A stretch of 64,000 bases of DNA from positions 1,552,501-1,616,500 of the forward strand of contig NC_135263.1 of NCBI RefSeq assembly GCF_964204865.1, in the 5' to 3' direction. The notes below the pieces were generated by a model that made no database searches, was not told the origin of the DNA, and worked only from the letters and a program-made list of their open reading frames with translations. Source of the DNA: Styela clava. Its lineage: Eukaryota; Chordata; Ascidiacea; Stolidobranchia; Styelidae. A program made the position numbers and the translations under genes. Below, piece after piece: positions 23,766 to 40,382 of this stretch (the stretch's first letter is position 1; each line of letters begins with the position of its first letter).

Positions 23766-26700
23766 ATGGTGGCGAAAAAAGACAAGAAGCGTTCTGGTGG
23801 GGCGATGAAAGATGTCGTAACGAGGGAATATACGATTCATATGCATAAGAGGATTCATGGAATGTAAGTTGTTTATTCCATTTGCCAGTTTTTTTGATTT
23901 TACCAAGTGTTTTTTTTTATATGTGTTTTTTTTTTATATGTGTTGTTTATCGGTCAAATCAAAATAAACAGGTACTCATTTAATGTCTAATTTTGGTTTT
24001 GATAATTACTAGAAAACAGCGTTTTTTGCCGAACAGAGCAAAATGTGCGAAACACTCAATTTTTCCATCGCTTACTGTTCATTTCTGTTTCGCACTGTTT
24101 TCAGGGCTAAACCCCATCCAAAAGTTAAAAATGTTAGGTAATCATGCAAACTATAAAAAATGATACTGAAAAGCCAGCATACGAAACGAAGTGCCCTTTT
24201 CTTGATGGCGAATTTATGTGCATTTCTGCAGCATTTAAAAATTTGGTAAATTTTGCAAAGTTTTAGGTTGAGCCTGACCAGGCATGTCCAAAATGAATGG
24301 AATATTCGAATACATTCAAAATTCATTATAATCCAAATTGTAAATTTCTGAACTTAGGAATAAGGTTACGGCTTCCTCCACCATCAAGTCCATGCTTCCG
24401 AAAACAAATAACTAACTAATCCCATACCCGACATGATCTGGTAACTAGACGAATTGCCGTGGTTCATCATATATGCCGTCCTGCCAGCTTTTCCGCTCCA
24501 GAATCCTATCCAGTGTAAGAGACCAAATCCATGAATCAAATAATCAATTTTGTTTTAATCTTGTCAGGGGATTCAAAAAGCGCGCTCCCCGTGCCATCAA
24601 GGAAATCCGTAAATTTGCTCACAAGATGATGGGAACAGAGGATGTCAGAATCGACACCAGATTGAACAAAGCTGTGTGGGCACAAGGTGTCAGGTAAAGG
24701 GTGAATTTTTAAACCTGTAGGCCTCATTTAGAACAAATTTGTTCCCATGATGTTGACTAGAACTGCTTTTAGTTTAGCGGTTCTACTGTTGTGTGATGCA
24801 CCACTACCATATTATATTGTATATATATTTTATATTGTGGACTATAATTTTACTCTGAGGAGTTTATGTCAACTGGAAGCGAGTGTATGTAGCTTATGGG
24901 ATTTTTGTGGTTGCATTTAATTCTGCCCAGAAGTGAATACTCTTCACTTCTGGCATTTCAGTTTTGTCTGTAATATTGCTCAAGAGTTTTATTTTCGAGT
25001 GAGTGCGCAGAGTTCTCGGCGTTTGTCGCGCCTGCAACATTGCTCAGAGATGAGCCTCTTACTTTTTGTGTGTGGCCATGCTTTGAGCAATTTGTCTTCT
25101 ATTTCAAATTCACTGAATTCGTTTGAAGTGTGCAGTGTAGAAAATTCTTAAGAGTTTAGAATTTTAAAATGTTGAAATATTATTTTGCCCTAATTTCTAT
25201 GGCTTTCAGAAGTTAATGGAGTACAATGTTTATCACTATCAAAGGTCTAATTATAAAAATATGAATCATCAAAATCATTTCCGCTGTGATAAAGTGAACT
25301 TTATCTGTCTTGGACTTATAGTTGATTTCGATTATAAATAAAGCACAACCGGTGTTAGCAAAACGATTTTAATTTGTCGATGTTTTGAATTTCTATTCAG
25401 AAAAACTTCATCAGGGCATGATATGGTGATAATTTTTTCTTTCTTTTTCCTTATATATATATATATATAGAATATTGTGCTTACCATATCATTCTGCCAA
25501 CACCATGTGTGCTTTATTTATTATCGATATGAATATACCTGGTGGCAATCATGCGCTATTATAGTTGATTTGTTACTTATCGATCTTAAGATCGGTAAGT
25601 ATGTTGATAGGTATTTGTATGTCTGTTTGTGTGTATGTCTGTGTGTTAGATGCATGCGATATCTCACGGAAGCGAGGTTGAATCTGTGCATTTATCATAG
25701 CTCGGATCGGAAGCCTAGTGATTTTGGATGGATTATGTCTTATAATTAGCGAGTTGTCACTATGGAGTAAGACCACTGTTTTGGGGGATCCCCTAACCTT
25801 TGATCAATAAGTCTTCGGTTTGTAACCGATGGAGTAAGACCACTGTTTTGGGGGATCCCCTAACCTTCGATCGATAAGTCTTCGGTTTCTAACCGATATT
25901 CTAGTTTAGTTTTTGCCCTGTTTTTGAGAATTCATTTTTTTGCAAAGTCGTCAGCAGAGAGTTTGTTCTTTAAACCCAGCAAATCTCTCCTCCTGTGTCT
26001 TTGCTAAAGTACATGAGGGAGTTTGAGGCAATGCAGTCTCCTATACTGTATTGCTATAGAATCCTCATACAAGCCATAGTACTAGTATTTTGATCAAGAC
26101 TTGGTTTAATTGAAATCACGATGGTCAGTATTTTTGAACTGTGTCTCCAGCTTCATAGCGATTGAGGTTTTTAAGCACAATCATTGAAAGTATGTGAACC
26201 AAGATGGCTGACAACGGAACGTAGTATGTGTACCAGCAAGGTTAAGCCATAATTTTATTCCAATTTTTCAAATACAACGTTTCGGTGTCTGCCATCTTGG
26301 TTCACATACTTTGGGAGTACCCAAATCATGAAACATCAGCCTGGCTGCAGTTTTGCGGAAGTGGGACTCAAAACTGTGATATGAGAGTTTGAAATCAAAA
26401 TTACTATTTCAGTGGTGTGACGTAAGCAGGCCGCAGGCCACAACCCGACACCAAGCCATCTAATGTAGCCCTTGTCAACACTCGGATTTTCTCCCATCAA
26501 GCATAAAATCCTTATATGACAGTTTATGCTCGAAAAGTCGCTCACATGGATAAAGATAAACAATGTTTTTATTGCTCTTGTCGCTGCGTTGAATATTTCG
26601 TCGTTTTCGGTGCCTCAGAATTATTCCTGAACTTAACATTTACTCATGCATATCTTTATTTACAGAAATGTTCCGTACAGAATCAGAGTCCGTCTCGCAC

Positions 26701-26813
26701 GGAAACGAAACGAGGACGAAGATTCAGTGAATAAATTATATACATTGGTTACTTACGTTCCTGTCGCAACATTCAAGGGTCTTAACACAGTAAATGTTGA
26801 TTCAGAAGAGTAA
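23766..26813 (+). CDS. RPL31: 60S ribosomal protein L31 (eL31)
   Basis: Large-subunit ribosomal protein near the peptide exit tunnel. Coding exons 23766-23863, 24568-24693 and 26666-26813 give 372 nt (123 residues plus TAA); the usual length is about 125. The ATG sits right at the acceptor of the second exon. Diagnostic stretches: [70 protein letters not shown] and [15 protein letters not shown]. The protein ends TVNVDSEE. Intron phases are consistent (AT|G, AG|A). Intron 1 contains a full SINE (23230-23578), intron 2 a SINE tail (24364-24513) and intron 3 a TE copy (25572-25912) and a foldback element. I found no convincing snoRNA in these introns. Confidence 0.97.
24364..24513 (+). repeat. 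SINE tail fragment in RPL31 intron 2
   Basis: GGTTACGGCTTCCTCCACCA, ATGCTTCCGAAAACAAATAA, then GGTAACTAGACGAATTGCCG and CAGAATCCTATCC; no tRNA head. Confidence 0.7.
25572..25912. repeat. Repeat family I copy in RPL31 intron 3
   Basis: ACTTATCGATCTTAAGATCG opening palindrome and TTAGATGCATGCGATATCTC; the right part has a tandem duplication of about 70 bp (GGAGTAAGACCACTGTTTTG twice, followed by GATAAGTCTTCGGTTT). Confidence 0.7.
26186..26320. repeat. Foldback family (AAGATGGCGGACA), short copy
   Basis: AAGTATGTGAACCAAGATGG ... CCATCTTGGTTCACATACTT, 135 bp, in RPL31 intron 3. Confidence 0.7.
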
Positions 26814-27558
26814 ATTATGAATTTGAAAAGTTGTTTGGTTTTTTTGTTCAGATGGGATCGGAAAGGGATTGTCAGTCTCTTGACAGGGTTGGGGTTTGAG
26901 AAAAACAAGAAGGATAAATAGGAAATGTTGTCTTTGTCACTGTTCCCACTACAGTGTATATATTGGACGAAACAGTTCTCAAAAGTTGTTCTTAATCATG
27001 TTAAGATAGTGGAAAGCAAATGTTGGTCTGTGTTGTTCCCTTTTCAGCTGTAATTCTCAACCATAGGACGTTGAAGCAAAGGTTACATTACCTTTTCGTT
27101 GTCATTTCTGCTTTACGGTCTGTTTAAGGACTGTCCTCGATAAAAGGTTAACAATTTGTTGTTTTTCTCACTATACTTCATGAGGACATTCTTGCTTCTG
27201 AAACTAGTAGTGGTTACGGTTAGATTATTTTTTTTGTAGCTCCGAATTCTGGGGGTGTGGGACCCTCAGTGGTGATATTATGTTGATGTCACTGGCCTGT
27301 TGGTCTACCGTACTGAGGTAAATTTGGTAGGCCTACTTCCTTAGGATCAGTCGCTGTGTGTGGATGTGGAACATAGCTAACCACATGCCCACTCATCCGG
27401 TATGCAATTATGAAAACAGTAAATAATATACTTCTATGTCCGCTTGTCTGTTTACTTTAGTCAAGTCTTGAATAACATGCAAAGTTTAAAACAATAAAGT
27501 TAAGTGCACATTCTGGTTATCGAACAGAGACCCCCCATCCATGGTTCGATATTTAATT

Positions 27559-27821
27559 CAGGGTGGTCAAAGATTGGCAGCTCTGCTGGCCACAAAATTG
27601 CTTTTGCATTGTTCGTGGCCCACAATAATGCCAAGTACTTCGCTCGTTGCCTAAGCAAGCCATAACACTAGTCAATTTAGTGACATTAGTGATGCAACAA
27701 TATGTCAAAAGATTTTTTGGTTAATTTTATGACAAAACAACACGAAATGCGATTTTAGATTCCTCTCCGAATGCGACGCGGGCCACAGATAATGTGGCGG
27801 GCCTGGGTTTGGACCACCCTG
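27559..27821. repeat. hAT-like MITE (CAGGGTGGTCAAA)
   Basis: CAGGGTGGTCAAAGATTGG ... GGTTTGGACCACCCTG; flanks ATTTAATT and ATCTAATT match at 7 of 8 bases. Confidence 0.72.
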
Positions 27822-28040
27822 ATCTAATTGAAAATTGCTACTATTGTGTAGATACTTTGTTTCAATGGTATACATATAATAATACAGTCCCTGATTTGAA
27901 TGTTAAACTTGCGAAAACCCTGCTGCAGTGCCCGGACTCTCTGTTGATATCAAAACCTTGGCTCACCATCAAAACCTTTCTAATTGTTTTCCTCTCGGAA
28001 GATATACAACCTGTTTCTGATCAAAATAATCACAACACTA

Positions 28041-28340
28041 TCATGTTTTAAGTTTTCTGAATGAACGTCAGGAAATAAAAACAAAGAAAAAGCAATTGAA
28101 CAATGCCAAGTACCAATATCCAACTTTGAATGCAGCACAGCACATTATTTCAAGTTTCGGCCCAGTTAAAAGTCGCTTAGACCAATGACCCAGCTCATAT
28201 CTATTAATCACAGAACTTCATGTTTTAAGTTTTCTGAATGAATACAAGGAAAATAAAAACAAAGAAAGTATACAATACCAAGTACAATTATCAAACTTTG
28301 AATTCAGCACGGCACATTACTTCAAGTTTTGTCTGACAAT
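28041..28340 (+). repeat. Diverged tandem duplication downstream of RPL31
   Basis: CATGTTTTAAGTTTTCTGAA opens both 28041 and 28218; about 120 bp of each half aligns (AAAACAAAGAAA, CCAAGTAC, AACTTTGAAT, CAGCAC, ACTTCAAGTTT). Non-coding. Confidence 0.7.
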
Positions 28341-28762
28341 TGAAAATTGGGGATGCCCAAAATATTTATATTTCAAATTGATTATAAATAGACCAATATT
28401 CATATACACTCTAAAATGGTTAGATTCCGTATAGTAAACTTTTGATTTTGAAAATATTGTTCAGCATATGATGGTCAGGCAAAGAAACCCCTGCAATGAT
28501 GCAAAAACGAACTATTGTAAGACTACTACTATATTTGGTTTTATCCGCTCTAGCATGCATGCACATCAAACACAACATAAGAAGAATTATCCATCACTAC
28601 ACTAGGGCTGCGGTCTGCGGAGTTAAAAAATATTCTCCAGCCAGTTATGAGTCTGGTATAATTTTACCACGATCTACAGTTTTACGCCTAATAAATATCA
28701 AAACCGAGACAGCAGAAAGCAATAAAATGCAAAAAATCTTAAATTACAAAAATATTACAAAT

Positions 28763-29479
28763 TCAATGGACTTTTGAGAACTTAATATCTTTCACAATTT
28801 TAGCCCCACCGATTAGTAACCCCACACAGTACCCCAGCATTGCCCCAACAACCCCAGGGGTCGGCCACAATTGCCAGGGTCTGTCCCAGTCAAGTGGGAT
28901 TACTATAGCTGATGACCAACTGCCGATGATGGTACATATTGTGCAGTAAAATAGGGTCCGCTTTTGTGAAGAATCAAAATTCATTAAATTGAAAAGGGCA
29001 ATCCATTTCCGGGGCTTTGGGCCGAGTATGCAAACCCCGGGCACCACGATTAGGGATGAAACTAACCCTGCCCATATCGAAGTTTTTTCAGCATTTTCCA
29101 ACAGAGGGGCCCCAAAAATTACAGCAAAAAAATGAGCAACTGCCCAAAAACCAGCAAACAAAATAGCCGATTTTACAATAAATTTTAAAATTTGCTGGAA
29201 GCTGTTTTTTTTCTTCGACATGGGGTAATCACGCATCCCAATTTGGGGGTTTAAAGTGGGGTAAACCACCAAAAAGAGGGTGATTTGTAATAAACTATTT
29301 AAGACCATAAAAATATTGATCACTATAAGAGGGCTCTCCACAAGAGAAAAAATAGGGTTTTCAGTTACCAAAGAAAACACTAAAAATATGAATATAAACA
29401 CAAATGAAACAATTTCAGGGAACGCAGCTTTAATTGGCGACCCATCTTGGGTGGCTGACTGTTTCAAACTTGGCACCAT
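28763..29479 (-). CDS. PIGF: GPI ethanolamine-phosphate transferase subunit PIG-F (GPI11 family)
   Basis: ER multi-pass protein that stabilises PIG-O and PIG-G, the enzymes adding ethanolamine phosphate to the GPI anchor. A single-exon frame of 238 residues (human about 219). Six hydrophobic segments are visible at about residues 21-40, 50-73, 100-125, 133-152, 174-195 and 207-225. The family hallmark GSWSSAIVIPLDWDRPWQ lies at about 186-203, followed by WPTPGVVGAMLGY; FGAPLLEN, with its conserved GAPL, is at about 122-129. It follows SMIM20 on the same strand, 366 bp downstream of that gene's stop. The N-terminal 18 residues are hydrophilic and poorly conserved, so a start slightly downstream cannot be excluded, but no other Met precedes TM1. 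Confidence 0.93.
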   Translation of the reverse strand: MVPSLKQSATQDGSPIKAAFPEIVSFVFIFIFLVFSLVTENPIFSLVESPLIVINIFMVLNSLLQITLFLVVYPTLNPQIGMRDYPMSKKKNSFQQILKFIVKSAILFAGFWAVAHFFAVIFGAPLLENAEKTSIWAGLVSSLIVVPGVCILGPKPRKWIALFNLMNFDSSQKRTLFYCTICTIIGSWSSAIVIPLDWDRPWQLWPTPGVVGAMLGYCVGLLIGGAKIVKDIKFSKVH

Positions 29480-29845
29480 TTTAGATGCTACTTTGTTTTT
29501 ATTTTATGAGAATTTCTTTAAAGAAAGGCTAAATGTAACAACTTAAAGATTATTGAGCTCTTTCCAAAGAACAATAATGTTACGAGTGGTCACAGGATAA
29601 ACAGGAATTATAAATTATATAGGAATTTGATGACGCTGCAATCACTAGAAATTGAAGGTTTATGAAAAACTTGAAAGTTCAAAATAGAAATATTATAAAT
29701 ACAGTGGTAGCTGTAATATACAGCTTTGAATAAGGGAAGTGACTATTAAAAAGGTTATTATGACTACTTTGCAATATAATTTTGTATATTGCAACAGTTA
29801 TTTCTTGATTTAGACTTTAGGCTCCTGTGCTGGCACTCCTCTTAT

Positions 29846-30692
29846 TTACTCTCCTTTCTTCTGGTCTTTATCTGGCAATGGTGCAAATGGGTCTGACCAA
29901 ACTCTCATACCACCAGGCTGGATATCTTCTTGGCTGATTCCTGCTCTCCCTTTTTCTTGGATTTCCTCTAAAACAGAGATAGAGAGATTTATTGTTTGGT
30001 CAACCAGAAAACAAGCATTACAACAATAAATAATACATAAAGTTATTCGGTATAGACGGAGGGGAGCGTTGCGACCATACAGTACGGCACAGTTCTCCGA
30101 TTCCAAAAATAGCCCCCCCAAAAATAGCAAAACCCTCCTTTACGAGACAGTCTGGGCCTCCATACCGAAAAAAAACGTCACCATTGGATTCCTCGAAAAT
30201 ATTTAATCAGAATCGCCGAAAGAAAATAATTTCACCAAGGATTCGACAGTTTTTAGCAAAAACACGTATCCTTGGTCACATGACGACAGATTCAAGCTGC
30301 AATTGATTAAGTTATGAAAAGCACAGCATCATCCTCCTGCCATCGTGCCAGACGACCTTGCTATATTTAACCAAACTTCAGGACATCTTGGAAACCAAAT
30401 TTTAGCTTCAAAAACTATGCCATATCGGCATATGCAAGCCTTAATTAAAAAACAAGCAGGCATGAGTCAATAAATCTAGTCGAAATAAAAGACATAGCCT
30501 AACAGTACTGGCAAAACTCAACTTACGATAAGCTTTCGAATTATACAGCGGGTAAATGTAGATCGGTCCAAAAGCTGCTCCAAGAAATACTACAAACGCG
30601 GCGATTAACCGATAATTCCTCGGATTTTTCACGTTCTTCAAATTTGGTCTTTCTTTTAGTTGTTGAAGTAAGAAATTCCTGACGAAAACCAT
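29846..30692 (-). CDS. SMIM20: Small integral membrane protein 20 (MITRAC7), two exons
   Basis: Mitochondrial inner-membrane chaperone that stabilises newly made COX1 during complex IV assembly. Exons 30692-30527 and 29967-29846 (minus strand) join in phase (C|AG) to give 288 nt, 95 residues plus TAA. Exon 1 carries the single membrane segment (RLIAAFVVFLGAAFGPIYIYPL), where GAAFxPIY is diagnostic. Exon 2 carries RAGISQEDIQPGGMRVWSDPF, nearly the vertebrate C-terminal motif. Compared with the 67-residue human protein there is a Lys/Asn-rich N-terminal extension of about 25 residues and a short acidic/basic tail (PLPDKDQKKGE). No Met lies nearer the membrane segment, so the longer start is kept. 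The start codon lies about 0.9 kb from RPS3 in a head-to-head arrangement. Confidence 0.9.
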
Positions 30693-31590
30693 CGCTCGGA
30701 AGCCAGAAAACTCCGAAGTTCTTCGCTAACTCAACTGAAAATTTTGCAACAAATGAACTTTTGTCCTCTGGCGATAGGGTTCAATGAACAGCTACATAAT
30801 TCTAACTGTACATCTTTCGCGATCATGAGAAAAATTTAATTTGAAAATATCGGAATACAGATATTTTCAAATTGATATTTCAATATAAATTAAAAAAAGT
30901 AATGTATATTAAACAGCTTTGTTTATGAACCGCTCCTTTTTTTACTTCATTTTATGCTTTTATATTTTTTGTATCCGTCAGTTTATTGTTCCAATCCAAC
31001 GACTAACATACCGTTCCAATCTGTGTACTTACCATACCACTATTAGCGTATTTTTCGACATAAGATAGATAAAATAAAATATAAATAATTGTTTTTATAT
31101 GTTCAGTATGTAGAAAGAAAGATAGATTCGTTGATTTGTCAACCAAATACAAATAAATAAAAGACATACAATAAATAGAGAATATTTTTGTTACGGACTC
31201 GAGGGAGCGATGAAACGTCATCAATGACTTTGATTTGCTTGTAAATGCTTTATGCAACCAGTTATTTTGCTACAGTACTAAATATCAAATATAAACCTAT
31301 TAAACATAATTATAAAAAAAGAATAAAATGAGTTCAAGTTTGAAAAATTAGAAAGAAATTCAATATTTGCTTGGTAATATAACAAATTAACATTATGAGA
31401 ATTGTTGTCCCTCAGTATTACAGAATTCTGCAATAGCTCACATATTTATTAATAATAACAAAATGTACAATATAGAATGATGAATTTTATTAAATTTCTT
31501 TCTCTTCCTCTCTTTCTAAATTTTCTTCAAACCAATGACCCAAAACGTGAGAATTTTTATGGAAACTCAGACGCGTCCTCCAGTGGTTCG

Positions 31591-31619
31591 CTCTTCCGTC
31601 CTTTTCCGAACTTGCGACG
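31591..31619 (+). promoter_or_regulatory. RPS3: RPS3 pyrimidine-rich transcription start region (TOP-like)
   Basis: Two C-plus-pyrimidine runs (CTCTTCC at 31591 and CCTTTTCC at 31600) lie just before the start codon at 31620, as expected for a TOP mRNA with a leader of about 20-30 nt. Which run is used is not known. Confidence 0.5.
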
Positions 31620-37106
<5,487 letters not shown>

Positions 37107-37122
37107 TTTATCGTGGTCGCTA

Positions 37123-37128
37123 AATAAA
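37123..37128 (+). terminator. RPS3: RPS3 polyadenylation signal
   Basis: AATAAA 17 bp after the RPS3 stop codon, followed by an A-rich tract; a matching signal occurs at 41019-41024 in the duplicate. Confidence 0.75.
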
Positions 37129-37209
37129 GAAAAAAAAATTGGAATGACTTCTGTTTTATTCATGGTTCAGCATTGTAAGTGCAGCTGGGGAAGTGTAGAG
37201 TAATTTCAA

Positions 37210-37550
37210 CTGGGTGTCCTTACAGTCACGATTTCAAATTCGCTATGAAGTCAGTTCTCAATATATCCTAACTTTTTTCCCTCCTAATGGTGAAATATAG
37301 AGGACCCCCTTACCCCAGAGTCATAACGGATCCTAAAGTGCTCATTGCATGCTTCTAAATTGTTACAAGGTGTCCATAAATTGCCTTTGCAATTTTTATT
37401 TTGTTATGAAGTCTGTTCCTAATATATCTAAACCAGGTTTGTTGTTTTTAAATCTGTAATTGTTTTAAGTATTTTCGCATCTGTAAGGCCAAAACGAAAT
37501 CTATAAATTTATTTTGCAATTTTCAGACTTTATGGACACCCTGTATATTT
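37210..37550. repeat. MITE with GGGTGTCC termini in the RPS3 3' flank
   Basis: A left end reading GGGTGTCC and a right end reading GGACACCCTGTATA frame about 340 bp. The element also contains an internal TTACAAGGTGTCCATAAA. The second unit has the equivalent at about 41115-41420 with a better left end (ATACAGGGTGTCC), so the unit 1 copy has lost its first bases. Ends resemble Tc1/mariner-like MITEs. Confidence 0.5.
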
Positions 37551-38416
37551 ACTGCTGGCTGGGGGTTCCAAATGAGGTCAAATATGCATTGTGTTTGGTA
37601 TAGTTAGACTCGCTATCTTTCTAAAGCTGTGTCAAATTAAGTTGGGTGCTGCCAGAGAAAATTTGAAGTGAGAACTGCCTATTACATCAAGTTCATAACT
37701 AAATCAGTTTGGGTCGAATAGAGCAGGAGTGTTGAACATTTTTTGTAGGCGGGGCACATAACGAATTTTGACAGTTAGCTGGGCCACACAAAAGAAATAA
37801 GTTTTTCGGTGTGCGTCTCGAATTAAAAGATTATCGACAATCATAGCGGTGCGGAAGAGGAGAGAGGGCGGCTATCGTTTTACAGCAAGTAGTAATAAAG
37901 GCATCTGGCAAAACGGCGAATAATTTCACCCAGTGACAAGAGCAAAAAAACGGTATTACCTACGTAAGTGCCTTTCTAAACATGCACTTTCGGATTAGGA
38001 TATTATGCTTGATGGGGAAAAGTCTTCTTTGACAAGGGTCACAATAAATGGTTTGGTGGGCCTGGATTGGAAATTGTTGTATTCGGCATCATTAGTTCGT
38101 TGTTATGTTGTAAGAATATTTTGGCTTAAAAATCTGATTTAAGTTTTTGTCATTCGAAAAACCTGTCCCAAGGTAATCAGGCCCTTGTCAGGTTTTATCG
38201 ACTTTTTTAAACTCTATGGCACTGGGCTCTGATGAGTTGAGAACTAATGGACTTCCGAGATTTGGAATTCGGTACATCAGGGTGTGTGGAGCGAAGTTGT
38301 TTCTAAATCTGAACTAGGGTTTGCACAGTGCCTTGGAGTTTCTCTTCAGAGCCGGCCTGCGACGAGATTTTGACCGGTCCGCTGACTGTACATCAGTACA
38401 TTATGATATTACATTA

Positions 38417-38520
38417 TTACTTATCGATTTTAGTCTATAAGTATGTTGATAGGTAATTGCCTGTCTGTTAGATGCACGCGATATCTCATGAAAGCGAGAT
38501 TGAATCTGCTCCAGATTTTG
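38417..38520. repeat. Repeat family I, truncated at the duplication junction
   Basis: ACTTATCGATTTTAGTCTAT, GTATGTTGATAGGTAATTG and GATGCACGCGATATCTCATG, then stops at CCAGATTTTG; the copy at 42285 continues past this point. Confidence 0.85.
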
Positions 38521-39389
38521 CCTTTGTTACAATGCTGGGATATTGATGCAAGCCAGCAGGGAATACACAATAGTTTCATAGCAAAGCTTGCCTATAAACT
38601 GATTCTACTCTCTAAGATTGCTCCTTTTTTTTAATTGAAAAAAAAAAATTTTGTATCTAAATGGCAAGATTTTTAAAATTCCACGTTGTTACGGTTTAAC
38701 TTCACAATTAGAACTTTCAAAACCCATCATGAGAATTCTTAGCTTATGCCCCTGCCTGACCTGTGTGGCATTTGCTTTTTATAAGAACGGTAACAACTCA
38801 TGTTTCAAAATAAATTGGAATAAATGACACAATTTTTTTTCAGTTATACGCAGAGAAGGTTGCTAACCGTGGTCTCTGTGCTACAGCACAGTGCGAATCT
38901 CTCAGGTACAAGTTACTCGGAGGATTGGCCGTAAGACGGTAAGTTGAATTTAACCAATACCATGAAAATATCTTTTTATTGGTCATTTTGTTAAGTTAAC
39001 AGCAGAACTCTGGTCATCCATGGCGGTTTGAGGTGTCTATATTTGTATGTATTCTTTCCAACTTTCAATTACTCTCCAAAACTCCTGGCCTATCCAAAAC
39101 GATGCTTTGATGTATAGAAGCCATCTTTAATTACGTTGAACTGTTTAGTAATAACATTTAGAGATCTAAAATTCCCAATCAGTACTTAAAAAGAGGATTT
39201 AGAATTTCACTGCAATTCAGATTCCGCAAAGTTGGAAAAAAAATGATTAACAATACTACATCTTTCCATCATATCTGACAATGCATTACATAGTGATCAT
39301 TGGACATGATAAATTCCTCCGAAAACCTGATGCAATATCACCCGGACTCCATGGACTTGACTAAGTTTTTTGGTTTGCTGTCCGCTCAC

Positions 39390-39479
39390 CAACCTCACAG
39401 CAATGATGACTAAACTTAGGACACCGAAATACTTCTTGAATGATTAGAATTAAGTTACTCTAGCTGAGCTGTGAGATTG
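39390..39479 (+). ncRNA. Duplicate of the family A snoRNA (RPS3 copy, intron 4)
   Basis: C box ATGATGA (39403-39409), D box CTGA (39464-39467); core identical to the copy at 35494. The closing stem has one mismatch near its base (GAGATTGG instead of GAGGTTGG). It could be made only if this unit is transcribed. Confidence 0.7.
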
Positions 39480-39943
39480 GATTGGGCCATGTTCCTACTC
39501 TAATATCTGCTAAAAACTATTTTCGTTAAAAAAAATTCCAAAAAACAAAAAAATTCATAATAATAAATACATTTTATTTTAAATATTCATTTTTTTGTTG
39601 TCATCGGAGGTTTTGGCAGTATATCTTGCATTTGTGAGTTGTTTCCAAATAAAAGTCACAAGTTAATCATGCTAAAACAGCTTCGTTGCCACAAAGCAGG
39701 GATAGAGCTTGCATATGGAGTATTTGTGTCCCGAAGTAAGGACAGACTCCAAAAGAGGGGGCTGTATTCATTTTTCTGTAATATACCCGCAGTGCTTGCT
39801 ATGGACACATAGGAAACGTCATGGAATTGGGGGACCATGCCGATATTTTTTCCACTGAGGTTCTGAAGTAGCTACAGTCCACTGTGGGCCAAATTGTTCT
39901 GTGTCCTGAAGTAGGGACAGTCGTGAAAGGAGGACCACACTAA

Positions 39944-40198
<255 letters not shown>

Positions 40199-40301
40199 TG
40201 AATATTTGAAATACGAAATCTGAAAGTCCAGTTTTAGCGGTTGCACAGGAATTTCTGGTTCTGAACCTCTTCCTTCATCCGGCCACTCCCGGTCCTCTCA
40301 A

Positions 40302-40382
40302 AACTGCAGATGATGTTTCACGATGGTCTTCATAGAACATTTTTGTTCATTGATGATGCGTAACTCTCTCACTGATGCAGTT
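40302..40382 (+). ncRNA. Duplicate of the family C snoRNA (RPS3 copy, intron 5)
   Basis: Identical to the candidate at 36406-36486, with the same C box, D box and closing stem. Confidence 0.68.

Noticed and set aside
24730-24790. snoRNA-like ATGATGT in RPL31 intron 3
   Set aside because: No D box at a fitting distance and no terminal stem.
25450-25470. TA microsatellite
   Set aside because: Real but short and of no evident function.
28496-28777. Open frame downstream of PIGF
   Set aside because: Basic, low-complexity translation overlapping the 3' end of PIGF on the other strand; no similarity recognised.
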